Shown: in pieces, positions 46,656-55,452 of the stretch
Numbering within the stretch: the first letter of the stretch is position 1
Layout: the number at the start of each line of letters is the position of its first letter
Origin: Polyangiaceae bacterium
Lineage (GTDB): Bacteria; Myxococcota_A; Polyangia; Polyangiales; Polyangiaceae
Direction: 5' to 3'
Assembly (NCBI GenBank): GCA_025937785.1
Contig: JAICQQ010000002.1
Location: forward strand, 1-64,000
DNA: 64,000 bases
Made by a program: the position numbers and the translations under genes
The notes under the pieces: model-generated
Database searches by the model: none
The model's input: the letters and a program-made list of their open reading frames with translations, nothing else
Told to the model about the DNA's origin: nothing

Positions 46656-47627
46656 GTGAGCGCACCACCCTCCCAACCATTCCCACCCGGAGCGCCAACG
46701 GAGCCGCCTGGCGCCCCAGCCTCGCTGCCTGAGCCTCCGCCTGCCTCCTCGCAAGCGACCCCGGCTGACGATCTGGACAGCGCCCTGGGCAAACCGAAGG
46801 GGGTGCCGGTCGCTGTGATGATCGCAGCTACGCTCGGCAGCTTGGCCGTCGGCACCGCCCTCGGGGCGCTGGTCCTCGGCGGCGAAAGCGAACCAAGCCC
46901 CGCCGCTGCGAGCGCGTCCGTGAGCGCGCCCGCTGCGCCGGTGGTGAGCGCACCTCCGCCCCCACCGCCACCGCCTCCCCAGTCGCTCGCCGAAAAAGCC
47001 GGCGATGGTGACAAGGCCGCCCTCAAAGAGCTGGAAGGCAAAGCCAAGCGCGAGCGCACCGGCGAAGAGACGCTGGCCGTGTTCCACGGCGAGCTGATGC
47101 AGAAGCGGCAGGCGCTGGAAGAGTTGGCTCGCAAGACCGATCTGGTCGCCGCGTTTGGCAAGAGCGACGACACACAGAAGGCCTTCATGGACGCCGTGAA
47201 AGATCCACGCCAGACGGCAGCCACGCTCGAGGTGCTCGCGAAGATGGCGGGGCCGATGGGGCCCGACTACCTGTACAAGGTGTACCGCGCATCGCCCAAG
47301 TCGTCGCTCGCCGAACAGCTCGCGATCGACCTGCTCATGAGCAAGGACATCTACGCGAAAGCGTCGGACGCTTTGAAGGTCGTGGTCGAGATGGATCAGG
47401 CGCTGCAGGCCGAGAAGAAGGACTGCCCCGGAATGATCAAGCTCTTGGTGCGCGCCCAGGCCGACGCCGACACCCGTGCGTTTCGTCCGATCGCCTCATT
47501 GAACGGCAAGCGCGGCTGCGGCGAGACCAAGCTCGAAGACTGCTGGCAGTGCCTGCGCGACGGTGAAGGCAAAGAGGCTTTGGCCGACGCCATCAAGCTC
47601 GCCCGCAAGAACAAGGCCCCGTTCTAG
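46656..47627 (+). CDS. single-pass membrane protein of unknown function
   Basis: A 323-residue protein starting at GTG. It has a Pro-rich cytoplasmic N-terminus (about 1-45), one membrane segment (about 51-75, VAVMIAATLGSLAVGTALGALVLGG), an Ala/Pro stretch with a run of prolines, and a helical extracytoplasmic domain (about 110-323) that has four cysteines near the C-terminus (KKDCPGM, RGCGE, EDCWQC). I do not recognise the domain; similar Pro-rich/TM/helical proteins are common in this group. The stop overlaps the convergent pseudouridine synthase stop by 4 bp. Confidence 0.65.
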   Translation: MSAPPSQPFPPGAPTEPPGAPASLPEPPPASSQATPADDLDSALGKPKGVPVAVMIAATLGSLAVGTALGALVLGGESEPSPAAASASVSAPAAPVVSAPPPPPPPPPQSLAEKAGDGDKAALKELEGKAKRERTGEETLAVFHGELMQKRQALEELARKTDLVAAFGKSDDTQKAFMDAVKDPRQTAATLEVLAKMAGPMGPDYLYKVYRASPKSSLAEQLAIDLLMSKDIYAKASDALKVVVEMDQALQAEKKDCPGMIKLLVRAQADADTRAFRPIASLNGKRGCGETKLEDCWQCLRDGEGKEALADAIKLARKNKAPF

Positions 47628-48379
47628 CGGCAACCGCGCTCCCCTTCGTGGTTATCGAGAATTCGGGCTGAGTCCGACACCAGCGCCGCATTGGCCAACG
47701 CGTGAGCACCCGGCCCGGGCACGCATTCGAGCAGGCCCATCGAGCTCAGCGGCCCGAGCAAATCGGCAGGCAGATGCGCGTGGACCACGACGCGCGCGGA
47801 GCTCACCGGGTGCGTGAACTCGTAAGCGAGCGCGTGCAGCGCGAGGCGAGCGAGCCCGAAGCGGCCCCGCAGCTTCCGGTTGTGCTCGCTCTTGCCGTAG
47901 CGCACGTCGCCGATCAGCGGATGACTCAGGTGCTTCAGGTGGCGGCGGATCTGGTGCAAGCGGCCCGTGAGCGGCCGGGCCAACACGAGTGAGTAGCGCT
48001 CGAAGCTGCCGAGTCTCCAGAAGTGGGTCACCGCGTCGCGCTTCTCAGCGCCTTTCTTGGGCGCGATCGGGTGATCGACGACGCCCGCGTCGGGGGTGAC
48101 CCCGCGCACGAGCGCGACGTAGCGCTTCGAGGTGTCCGTGCTGCGCAGGACCGCCTGCATCTCGCGCGCGATCTCGCTCGACAGCGCGAAGAACAGCACC
48201 CCACTCGTGCCGCGGTCGAGGCGGTGCACCGGATAAACGTATTGCCCCACCAAAGACCGAGCCCGGCGCAGGGCTACATCGGGCTCGCGTGCCCAGCCGT
48301 TGTGCACCAAGAGGCCCGAGGGCTTCGCGACCCCCAGCAAGTGCTGATCACGATACAACACCGTCAAGCCGGCCGTCAT
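47624..48379 (-). CDS. RluA-family pseudouridine synthase (TruC-like)
   Basis: A 251-residue RNA-modifying enzyme that isomerises uridine. The catalytic motif HRLDRGTSG (52-60) holds the nucleophile Asp55. VAKPSGLLVH near the N-terminus and GRLHQIRRHLKHLSHPLIGD are standard for the family. There is no S4 domain, and the length and N-terminus fit TruC (tRNA Psi65) better than RluC/D; the exact target is not certain. ATG 48379 matches the family N-terminus. A TTG at 48430 overlapping the upstream stop is possible and would give coupling with the zf-TFIIB gene. Confidence 0.87.
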   Translation of the reverse strand: MTAGLTVLYRDQHLLGVAKPSGLLVHNGWAREPDVALRRARSLVGQYVYPVHRLDRGTSGVLFFALSSEIAREMQAVLRSTDTSKRYVALVRGVTPDAGVVDHPIAPKKGAEKRDAVTHFWRLGSFERYSLVLARPLTGRLHQIRRHLKHLSHPLIGDVRYGKSEHNRKLRGRFGLARLALHALAYEFTHPVSSARVVVHAHLPADLLGPLSSMGLLECVPGPGAHALANAALVSDSARILDNHEGERGCR

Positions 48380-48426
48380 CACGCTGCCGGGATGCCACAA
48401 GGCGGCCGCCTCGGCCAGGACCAGGC

Positions 48427-49143
48427 TCAACCGAAACCGTCGAAAATCGAGCCAAGCACCTCGAGCGCGCCCCCGAGCACGCTCCCACCCACTTCGACCA
48501 TTGACCCGGCCAGCTCCGCGGCACCGCCGACGAAGTCCGCTCCGCCCGCGACGTGCGCCACCGTTTCCGCGCTGACTTCGATGCCGTGGATCACGGTCTC
48601 ACCGCCGATGTCCAGCGCGAGGTCAGCAGCGTCCCCGAGAAACTCGGCCCGATCGTCCGGCGGGCGTTCGGCCGCCCATTGCTGCGCAGCCACACCCGCC
48701 CCCACTCCCGCCACCCCCACGGCAGCCGCCGCCGCGAGATGGCCAGCGCCAGGCCCGCGACCAGCAGCAGGCCCCGGCGCGTAAGCGCGCTCGACGGCGA
48801 GCTCCCGCGCGACCTTTCCGAGCTCACCGCGATCGAACCAGGTGCCATGCGCACCGCACGCGTCGAGCTCGATACGGGCGCGTGTCACGTTGAAGCGATG
48901 CAACAGCGCGTGACACTGAGGACAGTGCGCCTGCGCAGCGGTGTCGACGGTGGCGCGGGCGTGCTGCGCTGCAACCTCCGCCATGCTGCGGAGCTCTGGC
49001 TCCAGCGCGTGGGCCACCTGCTGCGCCAAATCCGGATCTAACCAAACTCCCCCGCAATGAACGCAGCCGTGCACGTACTTCGTACCAGCCCGTGCCGCGG
49101 ACAGGGGCAATCTGCACCGCGGGCAGGCTCCAATTCCGGTCAT
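48427..49143 (-). CDS. zf-TFIIB zinc-ribbon protein
   Basis: A 238-residue protein with two zinc ribbons: CPRC/CVHCGGVWLD (7-36) and CPQC with a later CGAHGTWFDRGEL (about 74-108). Both have the GxWxDxGE signature of zf-TFIIB proteins. A hydrophobic Gly/Ala stretch (about 130-155) could be a membrane segment, and a Gly-rich tail follows. Function unknown. Same strand as the pseudouridine synthase; start codons and stops nearly touch. Confidence 0.8.
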   Translation of the reverse strand: MTGIGACPRCRLPLSAARAGTKYVHGCVHCGGVWLDPDLAQQVAHALEPELRSMAEVAAQHARATVDTAAQAHCPQCHALLHRFNVTRARIELDACGAHGTWFDRGELGKVARELAVERAYAPGPAAGRGPGAGHLAAAAAVGVAGVGAGVAAQQWAAERPPDDRAEFLGDAADLALDIGGETVIHGIEVSAETVAHVAGGADFVGGAAELAGSMVEVGGSVLGGALEVLGSIFDGFG

Positions 49144-49324
49144 TGGTCGATTGTCCGGCCCCTGCGAACGCGCGTCAAGCTGGCTGGCGCACGGTGAGAG
49201 GAGCTCCTACCCGTCTAACGCTACGGGCTCGGTGCACTATTTTGTGGCTATGATGCGAGAATTCGGACGGCACGGACACTTACCCACGAAACCCCCAACC
49301 CTCCTCTGACCGCTAGGATCGACG

Positions 49325-49933
49325 ATGCCTCAGTCATACCGTTCAATCGCTACCTTCGTTCTCACGACCGCCGCGCTCACTTGCGCTGCTGCACAAGCGC
49401 AGGCGCAGAGCATCATCAAGCGACCTGGCGCGCATCCGAACTACAGCTTCGAGGCCGAGCCGCACTTGGTCTTCAGGGACCACAGCCATGACGACGGCAC
49501 CGGCATCGGTCCGGGCTTTCGCGGCACGGTCGTGATCGTGGACAACGGCTTCATCTCGAAGATCAACAATTCGATCGGGATCGGATTCGGTCTCGACTGG
49601 CTCGCCTTTGGCGACGAGCACTGCCACGGCAACAGACACAACAACGACCCCAACGATGACCACTGCCACGACCCGAGCCAGATCGTGTTACCCGTCGTGA
49701 TGCAGTGGAACTTCTGGCTGCATCGCCAGTGGTCCGTCTTCGGCGAACCTGGGCTGGCGTTCGTGTACACCAGCGACGAACACCACGACTGGGAAGACGA
49801 CGACGACGATCTCGACATCGATCCCTTCGTCTTCTACGCCGGCGGTCGCTTCCACTTCTCCGACACGGTCACGCTGACCATGCGCCTCGGCTTCCCGCTG
49901 ACGTTGTCGGTGGGTGTGTCGTTCCTGCTGTAG
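49325..49933 (+). CDS. His/Asp-rich exported outer-membrane-like protein
   Basis: A 202-residue protein with a signal peptide (VLTTAALTCAAAQAQA) and a mature part of alternating strands, ending TLSVGVSFLL as in small barrels. Three loops are unusually rich in His, Asp and Asn: RDHSHDDGTG, DEHCHGNRHNNDPNDDHCHD and DEHHDWEDDDDDLDIDP. They could bind metal ions, but nothing in the sequence shows which. A hairpin (50085-50104) with an 8-bp stem follows about 150 bp later. Confidence 0.75.
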   Translation: MPQSYRSIATFVLTTAALTCAAAQAQAQSIIKRPGAHPNYSFEAEPHLVFRDHSHDDGTGIGPGFRGTVVIVDNGFISKINNSIGIGFGLDWLAFGDEHCHGNRHNNDPNDDHCHDPSQIVLPVVMQWNFWLHRQWSVFGEPGLAFVYTSDEHHDWEDDDDDLDIDPFVFYAGGRFHFSDTVTLTMRLGFPLTLSVGVSFLL

Positions 49934-50084
49934 CTCTGCGGTGCTGTAAGGTTCGCTCCGCCAGGTCTAAGACGACCCGAGCGATCGCTGGACCCAGCCC
50001 AGAATGGCTGGTCGTCAACGACCCACCGGGTATGGTGCGACCCGTGTCCGAGACTCGAGGAGAGCGCGGTGTGCGCACCACTCG

Positions 50085-50104
50085 CGCGACCGAGAGCGGT
50101 CGCG
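50085..50104. other. 8-bp stem hairpin
   Basis: A perfect inverted repeat, CGCGACCG-AGAG-CGGTCGCG, lies between the His/Asp-rich protein gene and a hypothetical gene, with no T run after it. It could be a processing signal, a terminator or chance in GC-rich DNA. Confidence 0.45.
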
Positions 50105-50200
50105 ATCTCTCGGATTTCCGCGAAAATGCGCGTTGAGCAGGCATGGACCGACGCTTGCTTTCAGCTTTGCACGACCCCGTTTCAGGGTTGGAACCACAGA

Positions 50201-51001
50201 ATGGACGACCCCATGAGCCCCAGGCCCAAGCTTCGATCGACGCGCGGCATGCTCCGACTCGTTTCCGATCCACCTCCTGCGCGCAAGCTCGCCGCGCTCG
50301 AAGATCCAGTCCACTGCTTGCTGATTCCGAAGAACAGTGACGGCGCCGGTGGGCTGTTGCGGTTCACGGCCGCCGAGCAGCGACACTGGTTGGACGAAGC
50401 CGCGCGGCAGGATCTGTGTTTGATCGTGGTCTCGGCGGCTGATGCTCTGGAACTGTACTCGACCGCCGCGCATCGCGTGCAAGCGTTCCGTCCCGCGCTG
50501 GCCGCGCTGCAGGTCCGGCTCGCGTTGCAACCCGCCGCTGGCAAGCTGCGCACGAGCCAGTTGAGCGGCAGCGCAGCCGCGCAGCGCCTGCTGGATCGAG
50601 CCGCCGGCGTGCTGGGCGCCGAGACGGACGTGAGGACCTCGGCGCTATTGATCCACAACGCTGCGGCGCTAGCGTCCGCGCTCGACACGCTGGGGTCCAC
50701 GCTCGGTTCACTCTGTTGGGCGGCCGCCAGCGTCGCGCAGCGCGTGCGCGCGGAGGGTGCGATCCCACCCGAGCCCGACGCCGAGTTCGAAGCGCGCCGC
50801 ATCGTCGACGAAGAGCTGGCGCGCTGGCGCGCCGAGCTCGCCGAACTGCGGCGCACGCTGCGCCCGTCGCAGCCGCCCACGGAGCGCGCGCTGGCCTCGT
50901 ACATCCCCGAAGAGCCGGGGAGCGTCGTGCGCATCAAGATTCCCAAGAATTTGCCGGGGTCCGAGGACCTGGAGCTGCAATCGCCGGCAAATAGCCGCTG
51001 A
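50201..51001 (+). CDS. hypothetical cytoplasmic protein
   Basis: A 266-residue protein with no signal peptide or membrane segment. It has strands and helices (CLLIPKNSDGAGG, LCLIVVSAADALELY) and a C-terminal Arg/Glu/Ala helical part, ending SVVRIKIPKNLPGSEDLE. I do not recognise a family. ATG 50201 is chosen over the longer frame from 50069, whose first 44 residues look non-coding; ATG 50213 is also possible. It ends 33 bp before ada, so co-transcription is possible. Confidence 0.6.
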   Translation: MDDPMSPRPKLRSTRGMLRLVSDPPPARKLAALEDPVHCLLIPKNSDGAGGLLRFTAAEQRHWLDEAARQDLCLIVVSAADALELYSTAAHRVQAFRPALAALQVRLALQPAAGKLRTSQLSGSAAAQRLLDRAAGVLGAETDVRTSALLIHNAAALASALDTLGSTLGSLCWAAASVAQRVRAEGAIPPEPDAEFEARRIVDEELARWRAELAELRRTLRPSQPPTERALASYIPEEPGSVVRIKIPKNLPGSEDLELQSPANSR

Positions 51002-51034
51002 TTCGCGCGCTCGAATTCGAGCGCAAGAAGCGGA

Positions 51035-52150
51035 GTGCGGGGCCTGGCGCGACCTGTCAGGCTCCTCGTCGTGCCCACCACGAATTCGAGTTATCAGCGA
51101 GACCTGGATCGCTACAGCGCCGTGCGCCGGCGTGACCCGAACGCGGACGCCTGGTTCGTGTATGCGGTCACCACGACCGGCGTCTACTGCCGCCCGAGCT
51201 GCGGTGCCCGGCTACCGCGCCCGGAAAATACGCGCTACTTCGCGGACGCCGCGGCCGCGACTCGAGCGGGGTTCCGCGCGTGCAAGCGCTGCCACCCCGA
51301 ACGAGCGACCACCATCCGAGCCGAACGCGTCGCAGCTACGCGGAGGTTGCTCGAAGCGGACGCGACGGCCATCAAACTGGACGAGCTTTCGAATCGGCTG
51401 GGCACGAGCAAGTATCATTTGCACCGGCAGTTCAAGCAGGCCACTGGCATGACACCACGGCAGTACGCAGCAGCGCTTCGCCTGGGGCGCGCACGGCAAG
51501 GTTTGCTCGAGGGGGCGCCAGTCACCGAAGCGCTGTACGCGGCGGGCTACGGCTCGAGCGGTCGTTTCTACGCCGAGAGCGGCGCACTCGGGATGCGCGC
51601 CGGCTCAATCGCTCGAGCAGGGCGAGGTGAAACCTTGCGGACGCTGGTGCAAACCAGCTCGCTAGGGCACGTGTTGGTCGCCGCCAGTCCGCGAGGGATC
51701 TGTTGGGTCGCGCTGGGCGAGGATGCTGCAGAGCTCGAGGCTGAGCTCCGCCGGCACTTCAAAGAGGCACGGTTCGAGCCGCCGAACCGCGAGCTCCGCG
51801 GATATTGCCGGCGCATCCTCGGCTGGATCGAACGCGGGGAGGTGGCCGCCGATCTACCGCTCGACCTCGTGGGCACGCGCTTCCAACTCAGGGTATGGGA
51901 GGAACTACGACGCCTCCCCGCCGGCGAAACCATGAGCTACGGCGCCCTCGCCGATCAACTGGAAGTACCGGGTGCGGCGCGCGCGGTCGGCACGGCAGCG
52001 GGCAAGAACCCGGTGGCGCTGCTGGTGCCTTGTCACCGCCTGCTCCGGAACGACGGAGCCATGGGGGGCTACCGCTGGGGCCTCGAGCGCAAGCGCGCGC
52101 TGCTCGAACGCGAAGCAGCAGCCAGCAGTCGCGCGCGCTCACGCCGGTAG
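51035..52150 (+). CDS. ada: bifunctional Ada: DNA repair methyltransferase and transcriptional activator
   Basis: A 371-residue protein with all three Ada parts. The N-terminal phosphotriester-repair domain has CRPSC (Cys52, Cys56) and CKRC (Cys83, Cys86), which bind zinc and take methyl from phosphotriesters. An AraC-type helix-turn-helix follows (about 110-175, LDELSNRLGTSKYHLHRQFK). The C-terminal O6-methylguanine methyltransferase has the active-site PCHR with Cys333 and ends MGGYRWGLERK. The start is GTG 51035; GTG 51071 is also possible. It would activate the adaptive response to alkylation. Convergent with the kinase, only 6 bp apart. Confidence 0.93.
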   Translation: MRGLARPVRLLVVPTTNSSYQRDLDRYSAVRRRDPNADAWFVYAVTTTGVYCRPSCGARLPRPENTRYFADAAAATRAGFRACKRCHPERATTIRAERVAATRRLLEADATAIKLDELSNRLGTSKYHLHRQFKQATGMTPRQYAAALRLGRARQGLLEGAPVTEALYAAGYGSSGRFYAESGALGMRAGSIARAGRGETLRTLVQTSSLGHVLVAASPRGICWVALGEDAAELEAELRRHFKEARFEPPNRELRGYCRRILGWIERGEVAADLPLDLVGTRFQLRVWEELRRLPAGETMSYGALADQLEVPGAARAVGTAAGKNPVALLVPCHRLLRNDGAMGGYRWGLERKRALLEREAAASSRARSRR

Positions 52151-52156
52151 CGCGAC

Positions 52157-53596
52157 TCAGTGCCGTCGCAAAAACGGGTCCCGTTCAGGATCTGGCGCAA
52201 TGCTCGCCTTCGGGGACCTGTCGCTCTTCGTCGCGCCTTGGGCCGCGCGCTTGGGCGAGGCCTTGGACACGCTCGGCGGCCCACCGACGACCGCCGCCGG
52301 CGCGGCGGAGGCAGCGCTGGCGGCCGACTCCTGAGGGCCCGCCTCCGCCGCGTCGGCCACGGCTTCGGGGTCACGGACGACGGCCGGGGCGACCTCGGCG
52401 CTCGTCGACGGAGCGCTGACGAACGCCGCCGACGTGCTGGCCGCGCCCTCGGTGGGGCGCGGGGCTTCGGCCTGCGGGGGAGTACCCAATGCCGCCTCCG
52501 TGCCGGGCTCGCGCTGCGCGAGCTGACCCAGTACGACCCCGACGCCCGCGGCCGCGACGATCACGACGGACGCCAGCAGCACGCGGCGACCACGCACCTG
52601 CTGCGTCGTGGCTTCGCGATTGGTTTGCGCCCAGCTGGAGGAGCGTTCCGCCGCCGGATCGCTCTCGCGCCTCGGAATATCCGGCACCGTGCGCGCGTTC
52701 TGCAGCACCTTGGTTACGCGTTCCGCTGCCCCGGATTTCACCTCGGGTCCGCGCAGAGCCTCGAGCACGTTGGCGAGCTCGCCGACGTTCTGGAAACGCT
52801 GCTCGCGCTTCTTCTGCAGACAGCGCGCCACCATGGCGGCAAATTCAGGAGTGATGCTGGGCTTGACCACGTCGAGCGGCTTCGGGCTGGCGTTGAGCAC
52901 GGTGACGCACAAGGCCGCCAACGAGTTGCCCTCGAACGGGCGCTGCCCGGTGCTGAGCTCGTACATGATCACGCCCGCGGCCCAGATGTCGGCTCGGGCG
53001 TCCACGTCTTGCGCCGACTCAAGCTGCTCCGGAGACATGTAATACGGCGAACCGACGAGGGTTTGGCTTTTGGTCAAGACCGAGCTGGTGCTGATTTTCG
53101 AGATGCCAAAGTCCAAGATCTTGAGCACCTCGGTGCCGTCCGGGCGCCGCGCCAAGAACAGATTCGCCGGCTTCAGATCGCGGTGCACGATGCCGGCTGC
53201 GTGCGCCTCCGCGAGCGCCTCGCACGCCTGGAGCACGACGTCGGCGATCTGCGCTTCGCTCATCGCCCCCTTGAGCTCGAGGCGATCCGCCAGATCTTGC
53301 CCCAGAAGGTACTCCATCACGATGAACGGTACTCCGCTCGGCAGCCGGCCCGTCTCGTAGACGCGTGCGACGTGCTCGCTCTGGATCTTCACCGATGCCT
53401 TCGCTTCACGAAGGAAACGCGTCACGGCACCCTGGTCAGTCACGTGCTCTTCGAGCAGCACCTTGATCGCTACGGGCCGCTCGAGATCGGTATCCTCGGC
53501 GAGGAACACGATACCCATGCCGCCGCGCCCGAGCTCCTTCTCGAGCACGTACTTCTCGGCAACACGGTCGCCGGGTTTCAGTGGAGCTTCGGGCAC
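52157..53596 (-). CDS. transmembrane Ser/Thr protein kinase (PknB-type)
   Basis: A 479-residue active-looking kinase starting at GTG. GRGGMGIVF is the glycine loop; Lys45 (VAIKVL), HRD 138-140 in HRDLKPAN and DFG 162-164 are all present. YYMSPEQLE follows in the activation region, then linker, one membrane segment (about 335-355, SVVIVAAAGVGVVLGQL) and an Ala/Pro/Glu-rich extracytoplasmic tail. Monocistronic as far as can be seen. Confidence 0.92.
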   Translation of the reverse strand: MPEAPLKPGDRVAEKYVLEKELGRGGMGIVFLAEDTDLERPVAIKVLLEEHVTDQGAVTRFLREAKASVKIQSEHVARVYETGRLPSGVPFIVMEYLLGQDLADRLELKGAMSEAQIADVVLQACEALAEAHAAGIVHRDLKPANLFLARRPDGTEVLKILDFGISKISTSSVLTKSQTLVGSPYYMSPEQLESAQDVDARADIWAAGVIMYELSTGQRPFEGNSLAALCVTVLNASPKPLDVVKPSITPEFAAMVARCLQKKREQRFQNVGELANVLEALRGPEVKSGAAERVTKVLQNARTVPDIPRRESDPAAERSSSWAQTNREATTQQVRGRRVLLASVVIVAAAGVGVVLGQLAQREPGTEAALGTPPQAEAPRPTEGAASTSAAFVSAPSTSAEVAPAVVRDPEAVADAAEAGPQESAASAASAAPAAVVGGPPSVSKASPKRAAQGATKSDRSPKASIAPDPERDPFLRRH

Positions 53597-53784
53597 CGCC
53601 GAACCGTATCATCAGGCCACGCCAATTGCTCCCTCCGCGCGCCGCACGCCGGGTTTCTCGTAGGTTGCAGCCAGCCTGGGCCGCCCGCACGGCTGGCAGG
53701 AGGGCCGAAGGACGGGTGCCCCGGGGGAATCGAAACTACACAAGGGCCCCTCGTCCGATCTGCGAAATGCGAACGGCGCGGGGG

Positions 53785-54429
53785 TCACGGCCGCGCCGCT
53801 TCCACGCGCTCTTTGTAGCGCGCCAAGGCGGGCGCCAGGCGCACGATCAGCTCCGGATCGCCGCTCTCGAGCATCGCCAGTAGCCCGTACAGGGCCGCGT
53901 CGGCGAGCGTCGGGCGCGTCCCGAAAAGAAACGGCACTCGTTCCAACGTCGCGAGCGAGGGCGCGAGCAGGCGCTGGCCTCGCTCAATCAAGGCATCGCG
54001 ACCCTGCAACCATTGATCGACGCAGCCGGCACCGAACTTCCGCTCCTTGATCAGGTTGAACAGGGCTTGCTCGCCGGGATCGCGGAAGCGGTGGTGCAGC
54101 GCCGGCGACGCAATTCGAAACAGCACGTCTTCCAGGGGCCCGTCGGCGAAGTCGGCGTAGGCCCAGATCGGTCCTTCGAACGGCGACGGCACGAGCGCCT
54201 GCTTTGCGGCACCCACCAACAGCTTTTCGCAGATCGGGCGGGACTCGACGGTCACGACGCCCTCATCGTCGACGAGCACGGGAACGTAAATGTAGCCGCC
54301 GGTCAGCGTCGCGAGCTCGGTGCGATCACTGTAGCTGACGTCGACCACCTCATGCTGCTTGCCGAGGAGTTCGAGCAGAATCTGCACTTTGCGGGCGTAG
54401 GGGCTGTAGTCGAATCGATAGAGTTTCAT
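53785..54429 (-). CDS. glutathione S-transferase-family protein
   Basis: A 214-residue cytoplasmic protein. The N-terminal thioredoxin-like half has LYRFDYSPYARKVQILLEL and YIYVPVLVDDEGVVTVESR (cis-Pro and ESR, the glutathione-binding spots). The C-terminal half is helical with GTRPTLADAALYGLL. SPYARK stands where many GSTs carry SPYVRK or SPFSRK. Substrate unknown. It diverges from the LysR gene; the two starts are 83 bp apart and a LysR-type box lies between them, so this gene is the likely target. Confidence 0.88.
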   Translation of the reverse strand: MKLYRFDYSPYARKVQILLELLGKQHEVVDVSYSDRTELATLTGGYIYVPVLVDDEGVVTVESRPICEKLLVGAAKQALVPSPFEGPIWAYADFADGPLEDVLFRIASPALHHRFRDPGEQALFNLIKERKFGAGCVDQWLQGRDALIERGQRLLAPSLATLERVPFLFGTRPTLADAALYGLLAMLESGDPELIVRLAPALARYKERVEAARP

Positions 54430-54486
54430 GGCCCCATCACTACAGGAGCGCGCTCTTTCGAGCGAACGATCCTTTCCCATCTATGA

Positions 54487-54499
54487 TGAGAAAATGTCA
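54487..54499. promoter_or_regulatory. T-N11-A LysR-type box
   Basis: TGA-N7-TCA inside ATGAgaaaatgTCAT, a T-N11-A dyad typical for LysR regulators, in AT-richer DNA between the divergent GST and LysR genes. It also argues that LysR starts at ATG 54513 rather than at ATG 54483, since a box inside the coding region would be unusual. Confidence 0.55.
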
Positions 54500-54512
54500 T
54501 GATAAGCCTGCC

Positions 54513-55442
54513 ATGCCCGACTCCGGCCCACGGCCACCGCCGCTACCTTCGTTGAACGCCTTGCTCGTGTTCGAAACCGCCGCGCGCCTGCTGAGCTTCA
54601 CGCGCGCCGCAGCCGAGCTGGGTGTGACGCAAACTGCCGTCAGCCACCAGATCCGCACGCTGGAGAACGACCTAGCTGTTACCTTGTTCCGGCGTTCGCC
54701 CCAACGCGTCGCCTTGACCGAAGACGGGCAACGCTGGTCGGCCGAGCTCTCACCGATCTTCAAGCGCCTGCGCAACGTCAACGCCGAGCTGCGGCGGCCC
54801 GCTTTGGCGGAACGTCCGCACGTCTCGGTGAGCTTGGTTCCGTCGCTCGGTTCCCGCTGGTTGGTTCCCAAACTGGGTCGCTTCATCGCGCGGCACCCCG
54901 AGGTCGACGTACGCATCTCGGCCAACGAACGGCTCGTCGACTTCAGCGTCGAACCGATCGACATCGGGATTCGCTATGGGTCCGGACGCTACCCCGGCCT
55001 GGTCGTGAAGAAGTTGGCCGACGCCGCGTTCGTGGTCGTCGCTGCGCCGGCTTTGCTTGCGGCGCGGCCGATCGCCGACGTGAGAGATCTGAAGCACGCG
55101 GTCCTGCTGCACGACGACCACCCCGATGCTTGGGCAGCCTGGTTTCGCGCACGTCGCGCGCGCCTGCCGAATGCTGTTCGCATGCACCAATATACGGATT
55201 CGGCGATGCTGGTCGAAGCGGTGCTGCGCGAGCAAGGCATCGGCCTGGCGCGCTGGTCGCTGGTGGTCGACGAGCTGGCACAAGGGCGCCTCGAGCTGGT
55301 GTTCCCCAAGATCGCCCCACTGCCGACGGGGCTCGGCTACTACCTGGTGAGCCCGCGCGAAAACCTACGACGCCCGGCCGTCGCCGCGTTCAGCAATTGG
55401 CTGCTCTCGGAGGCCAGCGTGCTCGTGCCGCGCCCCTTGTAG
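54513..55442 (+). CDS. LysR-family transcriptional regulator (GcvA-like)
   Basis: A 309-residue regulator. The N-terminal winged helix-turn-helix (about 10-70) reads LNALLVFETAARLLSFTRAA, ELGVTQTAVSHQIRTLE and LFRRSPQRVALTEDG. The substrate-binding half has PSLGSRWLVPKLGRF and DIGIRYGSG, which place it near GcvA/AmpR-type members. Inducer unknown. It probably regulates itself and the divergent GST. Convergent with the next lipoprotein, 10 bp apart. Confidence 0.9.
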   Translation: MPDSGPRPPPLPSLNALLVFETAARLLSFTRAAAELGVTQTAVSHQIRTLENDLAVTLFRRSPQRVALTEDGQRWSAELSPIFKRLRNVNAELRRPALAERPHVSVSLVPSLGSRWLVPKLGRFIARHPEVDVRISANERLVDFSVEPIDIGIRYGSGRYPGLVVKKLADAAFVVVAAPALLAARPIADVRDLKHAVLLHDDHPDAWAAWFRARRARLPNAVRMHQYTDSAMLVEAVLREQGIGLARWSLVVDELAQGRLELVFPKIAPLPTGLGYYLVSPRENLRRPAVAAFSNWLLSEASVLVPRPL

Positions 55443-55452
55443 TGCCGCACTC

